Source of the DNA: Asaia sp003994335
GTDB lineage: Bacteria > Pseudomonadota > Alphaproteobacteria > Acetobacterales > Acetobacteraceae
DNA length: 64,000 nucleotides
Assembly (NCBI RefSeq): GCF_037151175.1
Contig: NZ_JBBCOR010000008.1
Span: 124,001-188,000 of the forward strand
Reading direction: 5' to 3'
In this document: piece after piece, positions 61,361 to 64,000 of the stretch
How positions within the stretch are numbered: position 1 is the stretch's first letter
Layout: each line of letters opens with the position of its first letter
Position numbers and translations under genes: made by a program
The notes under the pieces: generated by a model
Told to the model about the DNA's origin: nothing
Databases searched by the model: none
The model's input: the letters and a program-made list of their open reading frames with translations, nothing else

Positions 61361-61665
61361 AGCGCCCCGCCGCGCAACGCAGCACGCTGCGCCGCCGCTA
61401 TGGCGTGCATGCGCGCTCTGTCATGGCCGATCCGCGCTGGTCGGTGCTGCCGCTCGCCGCGCGCGGCATGTGGCTGCATCTGACCGATATTGCCGATGTG
61501 ATGCCCGAGCTGCGCGCCCCGGTGCGCGGCCAGGCCGTCACAGTGCCGGATCTCGCGCGCCTGCTTGCAGCAGAGCCGAATGAGGTCATCCGCGCCATTT
61601 CGCATCTGGTCAATCGAGACATTATCGAGCCCGTGTCAGACGGGTATCGCCTGAAAGCCTATTGA
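61357..61665 (+). CDS. Winged-helix phage replication-associated protein
   Basis: A 102-residue protein beginning MKRPAAQRSTLRRRYGVHAR, containing VMADPRWSVLPLAARGMWLH and a likely winged helix (LLAAEPNEVIRAISHLVNRDIIEP). The ATG at 61357 overlaps the helicase stop (ATGA), preferred to ATG at 61333. Resembles the N-terminal DNA-binding part of phage replication initiators; exact role unknown. Confidence 0.75.
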   Translation: MKRPAAQRSTLRRRYGVHARSVMADPRWSVLPLAARGMWLHLTDIADVMPELRAPVRGQAVTVPDLARLLAAEPNEVIRAISHLVNRDIIEPVSDGYRLKAY

Positions 61666-61666
61666 T

Positions 61667-62611
61667 ATGGCACGCAAAAAGCCTCTCGAAAAAATCTCCG
61701 ACATGGCAGATCAGGACCTGCGCCTGCGCGCCCTCGGGTTCTTTGCTGTCGGCATCTGGCATGCGCTCATGCGGCTTGTTCTGGAGCATGGTCATGATGG
61801 TCGCCTCGCGTTCGGCCGGGGGCGCATGCCATCGCTTTCGGATATCGCGCGCATTCGGTTCGATATGTCGGAAGCGGAATTCATAACCCAACTCATAACC
61901 CAATCGAAAAGCGAATTGATCTATTGGGACGCAGCCAGCGGGACGGTCGGATGGCCCGCTGAGCTCATGCCTGATGCGCGAACGCTCGCGAACCGCGCAA
62001 ACGGCAAAAAGGGCGGAAGACCGCCGAAAAACACCAATCCAACGCCCCAGCGCGACCCTCGCCAACGAACGGCCATGATGCCGATTGCAGGAGGTAAAAC
62101 CATGGCAGAAGAGCACTTTTCAAAAACCCAAACTGAAACCTCCTCGCGCGTAGCTAGCTTAGCTAGTAATATTAGCTTCGAAGATAAAGCTAAGCTTGAG
62201 CCGAAAGACGTCGATCAGGCGTTTCAGCGTATTGGGCCAAAAGCCTTCCGGGAGGCTGGCTTTGACGAAGTCAGGAACATGAACGGTTGGGGTATCGTCC
62301 GAGACTGGGTTGCTGAGGGCATGAGGCAGAGGCTGCCCGAAGCTCAGATCGAGACCGTTATTTTGGGTGCAATCCAGCGGGTTAAGGCTCAGTATGACGC
62401 CAAAGAGCGGGCTAAGCCGATCGGAACGCTCAAATACTTCAACGGTGGTGTGAGAGACGATTTGCGCGAGGCGGTGCCTGACGTCTCGCCAGTGGACCGA
62501 GCGGTAAATTCCAAATGGCTCAGCGCTGTCGATGAGTGGCGCCAAAATGGCATGGTCGGCTCAATGCCTCAGCGCTCTGACTTCCTTGGAGAAAAGAGAG
62601 AGGCAGCGTGA
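61667..62611 (+). CDS. Phage replication initiator-like protein
   Basis: A 314-residue protein. An N-terminal HTH-like part (LGFFAVGIWHALMRLVLEHG, then MPSLSDIARIRFDMSEAEFI) is followed by a basic Pro/Asn-rich linker (KKGGRPPKNTNPTPQRDPRQ), and a C-terminal helical part (GWGIVRDWVAEGMRQRLPEA). This layout fits lambda O-like initiators. A cluster of AGCT repeats within its coding sequence (62151-62196) could be the phage origin. It begins 1 base after the preceding gene. Confidence 0.65.
   Translation: MARKKPLEKISDMADQDLRLRALGFFAVGIWHALMRLVLEHGHDGRLAFGRGRMPSLSDIARIRFDMSEAEFITQLITQSKSELIYWDAASGTVGWPAELMPDARTLANRANGKKGGRPPKNTNPTPQRDPRQRTAMMPIAGGKTMAEEHFSKTQTETSSRVASLASNISFEDKAKLEPKDVDQAFQRIGPKAFREAGFDEVRNMNGWGIVRDWVAEGMRQRLPEAQIETVILGAIQRVKAQYDAKERAKPIGTLKYFNGGVRDDLREAVPDVSPVDRAVNSKWLSAVDEWRQNGMVGSMPQRSDFLGEKREAA
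62151..62196. repeat. AGCT-rich repeat cluster inside the initiator-like gene
   Basis: Six AGCT tetramers occur in 46 bp (starting 62152, 62156, 62161, 62174, 62188, 62193), including TTAGCT at 62159 and 62172 facing AGCTAA at 62188. The stretch is AT-rich against its surroundings. In lambda the origin iterons lie within the O gene, so this may be the prophage replication origin; inferred only. Confidence 0.5.
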
Positions 62612-63027
62612 ATATTGGCAAGCTTCTTTTCGTTGCGAATTCTATGTCATCGCATAGATTTAAAGCGATTAACGATGACGGCTATACACTTCGGGAGCTT
62701 TTGATAGCTGCTTCGGGGCAACAGTATTCCGTTTGTCCAACTGAGGAACAGGCGAAACAAATTCTCGCAGAAGTCGGCATATGGTTTGTGGCCGAGGAGA
62801 AAGGAGTGTGGCTCAACCCTGAGCGCGAGTGGATCTCAACCTTAGCGCCCGACGTAAAGGATGTTCGCCAACGCGTTCGTGACCTGCTTCATAGATGCAC
62901 CGAGGATAATATTCCTGAAGGACCATATCGAAAAATCGTGCCGCCGTCTGAACGGATGAAAGTAATTTGGATTCCTCTTTTAGTCTTCGGGATCGACTTT
63001 TCCTTCGGTGGGTGCCTTTCCTCATGA
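62608..63027 (+). CDS. Uncharacterised phage protein
   Basis: A 139-residue protein starting with GTG at 62608, overlapping the previous stop (GTGA). No recognised family. Composition is more AT-rich than neighbours; it includes QYSVCPTEEQAKQILAEVGI and a hydrophobic stretch near the C terminus (VIWIPLLVFGIDFSFGG). Its stop overlaps the next ATG. Confidence 0.7.
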   Translation: MNIGKLLFVANSMSSHRFKAINDDGYTLRELLIAASGQQYSVCPTEEQAKQILAEVGIWFVAEEKGVWLNPEREWISTLAPDVKDVRQRVRDLLHRCTEDNIPEGPYRKIVPPSERMKVIWIPLLVFGIDFSFGGCLSS

Positions 63028-63500
63028 GCAAGATGCCGCTGCGTTTTGATCCTGACCGCAGCCTGCCCGAACAGGTGGGCGAATGGCTGGATGAGGCTGC
63101 CTTGACGCTTGCGGCTCTTCCAGCCACCGGGTTGCGTCCCGCCGGGACTGGTAGCACATGGCCCGACTATGTGCGTGATCTGGAAGATCTTGGCTGGAAT
63201 CGTGAAAGCGACGACTTCCTGCCTCGGCCTACCGCCGACCAGGTTGAACGGCTCGATATCGTTCTGACCTGGGTGCCTATGATCGAAGACCGCAAGCTGC
63301 GTACCGTGGTCAACATGCGCCTAATCGTGCATCGGATTTCGGGTCGCCATAAGTGGGAATGGCGGAAGATCGGCGATAAACTTGGCACTTCGCACGTCAC
63401 TGCAAAGGCGTGGCATCAACGTGCCTGTGCAGTCATTGCAAAAAAAATCCAGCCAAATGCATTTTCCTCTTTCCAATCTTTCCAATTTGCAGATATGTGA
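63024..63500 (+). CDS. DUF6362-like phage protein, possible late-gene regulator
   Basis: A 158-residue protein with the order seen in DUF6362 proteins: EQVGEWLDEAALTLAALP, a tryptophan block (STWPDYVRDLEDLGWN), TADQVERLDIVLTWVPMI and a C-terminal HTH (WEWRKIGDKLGTSHVTAKAW). The last part also resembles sigma-region-4/ArpU-type regulators that sit just before the terminase genes. A terminator follows at once. Regulatory role inferred from position and HTH. Confidence 0.7.
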   Translation: MSKMPLRFDPDRSLPEQVGEWLDEAALTLAALPATGLRPAGTGSTWPDYVRDLEDLGWNRESDDFLPRPTADQVERLDIVLTWVPMIEDRKLRTVVNMRLIVHRISGRHKWEWRKIGDKLGTSHVTAKAWHQRACAVIAKKIQPNAFSSFQSFQFADM

Positions 63501-63514
63501 GAACCATACTCGCG

Positions 63515-63548
63515 AGACGCTTACCCATTCGGGCAGGCGTCTTTTTTT
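63515..63548 (+). terminator. Intrinsic terminator at the end of the early operon
   Basis: AGACGC pairs with GCGTCT, with an inner CCC/GGG pairing, followed by seven T residues. It is 14 bases after the DUF6362-like stop and separates early genes from the HNH gene. Confidence 0.85.
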
Positions 63549-63574
63549 GTGCCTGATTTCTGGAGTGACGGTCC

Positions 63575-63895
63575 ATGGCAGTCCGCAGATTGCAATGCGT
63601 CCTGCCAGCGGTGCGTAGCGTCAAAATCGGCATTGCAAAGGCGCTGCCGAAGCAGACAAACTCCCTCTATCTCTCATCCGAATGGCGCAGCTTGATGTCA
63701 CGCCTTCTCGCCCAGCGCGGCCGTCGCTGCGAGGCTTGCGGCCGCACCGGCTGTCGTATCTTCGGCGATCATATCCATGAACTGAAAGACGGCGGTGTCC
63801 TGCTCGATCCGGGTAATGTCCGGCTGCTCTGCGGCTCCTGCCACAGCACCAAGACCGCCCGCGTTCGGGCGATCCGTTGGCGTGAAACCGTTTAG
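63575..63895 (+). CDS. HNH endonuclease (packaging-associated)
   Basis: A 106-residue HNH nuclease. Zinc-binding pairs are CEACG and LCGSCH, and the catalytic block is GDHIHELKDGG with N (GNVRLL) and H (CHSTKT). In many phages a small HNH nuclease precedes the terminase genes and supports DNA packaging. ATG at 63575 was chosen at the start of the family-like N terminus. Confidence 0.9.
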   Translation: MAVRRLQCVLPAVRSVKIGIAKALPKQTNSLYLSSEWRSLMSRLLAQRGRRCEACGRTGCRIFGDHIHELKDGGVLLDPGNVRLLCGSCHSTKTARVRAIRWRETV

Positions 63896-63982
63896 GAAGC
63901 GAGTCAGGCAGTTTGTTTTGAGCTCTCCTGGCCGCGGCGAGAACCATCGAGTTCGCACCACAGCATGTGAGCTGCAGCCACA

Positions 63983-64000
63983 ATGGCCGGCCCGATGAAG
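63983..64000 (+). CDS. Possible start of the next phage gene (cut by window edge)
   Basis: ATG at 63983 opens a frame reading MAGPMK to the right edge. A terminase small subunit gene is the usual neighbour after HNH, but six codons cannot establish this and no clear ribosome site is seen. Confidence 0.25.

Larger units (their letters stand above)
56083..64000. mobile_element. Prophage left arm (integration, immunity, replication genes)
   Basis: A tyrosine integrase and excisionase read left, a repressor and Cro-like gene diverge, and a tightly overlapping rightward operon carries small HTH proteins, a DnaB helicase, replication proteins and an HNH nuclease. This is the lambdoid order. Three repressor-type palindromes share one sequence. 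Packaging and structural genes would lie beyond 64000. The left att site is either between 56052 and 56082 or at the tRNA-Thr; neither is proven. Confidence 0.88.

Overview
The window is a GC-rich chromosomal segment that fits an acetic acid bacterium (Acetobacteraceae, Alphaproteobacteria). The main pointers are a complete pqqABCDE cluster, a maf/hemE junction that looks like an alphaproteobacterial replication origin, a Hint-domain repeat protein of the type common in this family, and dispersed hairpin-rich GGGGCTCTGCCCC-type intergenic repeats. The genus cannot be fixed from sequence reading alone.

Layout. 1-5250: an operon on the minus strand for a YtcA lipoprotein, an HlyD/EmrA-type adaptor, an FUSC-family pump, an outer membrane factor and a MarR regulator (cut by the window edge), with a perfect inverted-repeat operator in front. 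5485-8822: tRNA-Ala(GGC), maf, a non-coding origin-like region (11 GTAC tetramers, DnaA-box-like sites, an AT-rich stretch), then hemE, a HAD phosphatase and hemJ. 8826-9187: three 125-bp tandem repeats. 9192-12428: pqqA-B-C-D-E on the minus strand, with a strong hairpin between pqqA and pqqB. 12636-23402: a PerM-like permease, a heavy-metal type RND tripartite efflux operon, a DUF885 hydrolase and a MATE transporter. 23934-28390: dTDP-L-rhamnose genes rfbB-A-C-D plus a family 2 glycosyltransferase. 28363-37984: RluA-type pseudouridine synthase, FtsK, RsmD, RsuA/RluB-type pseudouridine synthase, a class I glutamine amidotransferase, TadA, a Do/DegP protease, a YaiI/DUF188 protein and a membrane protein. 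38126-44183: a 2-keto-4-pentenoate hydratase-like enzyme, a 2-hydroxyacid dehydrogenase, two paralogous retropepsin-fold proteins that lack the DTG motif, a DksA/TraR zinc finger, and small proteins. 44237-52526: TldD (possibly helping PQQ maturation), an MFS transporter, a periplasmic trehalase, an aminotransferase and glutamine synthetase. 53068-56051: tRNA-Thr(TGT) and a large Hint-domain protein with near-identical 474-bp repeats.

From 56083 to the right edge lies the left arm of a prophage. An integration module (hypothetical protein, one-TM protein, excisionase, integrase) is read to the left. A CI-like repressor faces a Cro-like gene. A rightward early operon holds HTH proteins, a DnaB helicase, replication proteins, a possible late regulator and an HNH nuclease. 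Three copies of a 13-bp palindrome (TTACCGSCGGTAA) mark the probable repressor operators. Most genes in both arms are joined by 4-bp start/stop overlaps; this also exposes two small genes of 58 and 39 codons. The right end of the prophage lies outside the window.
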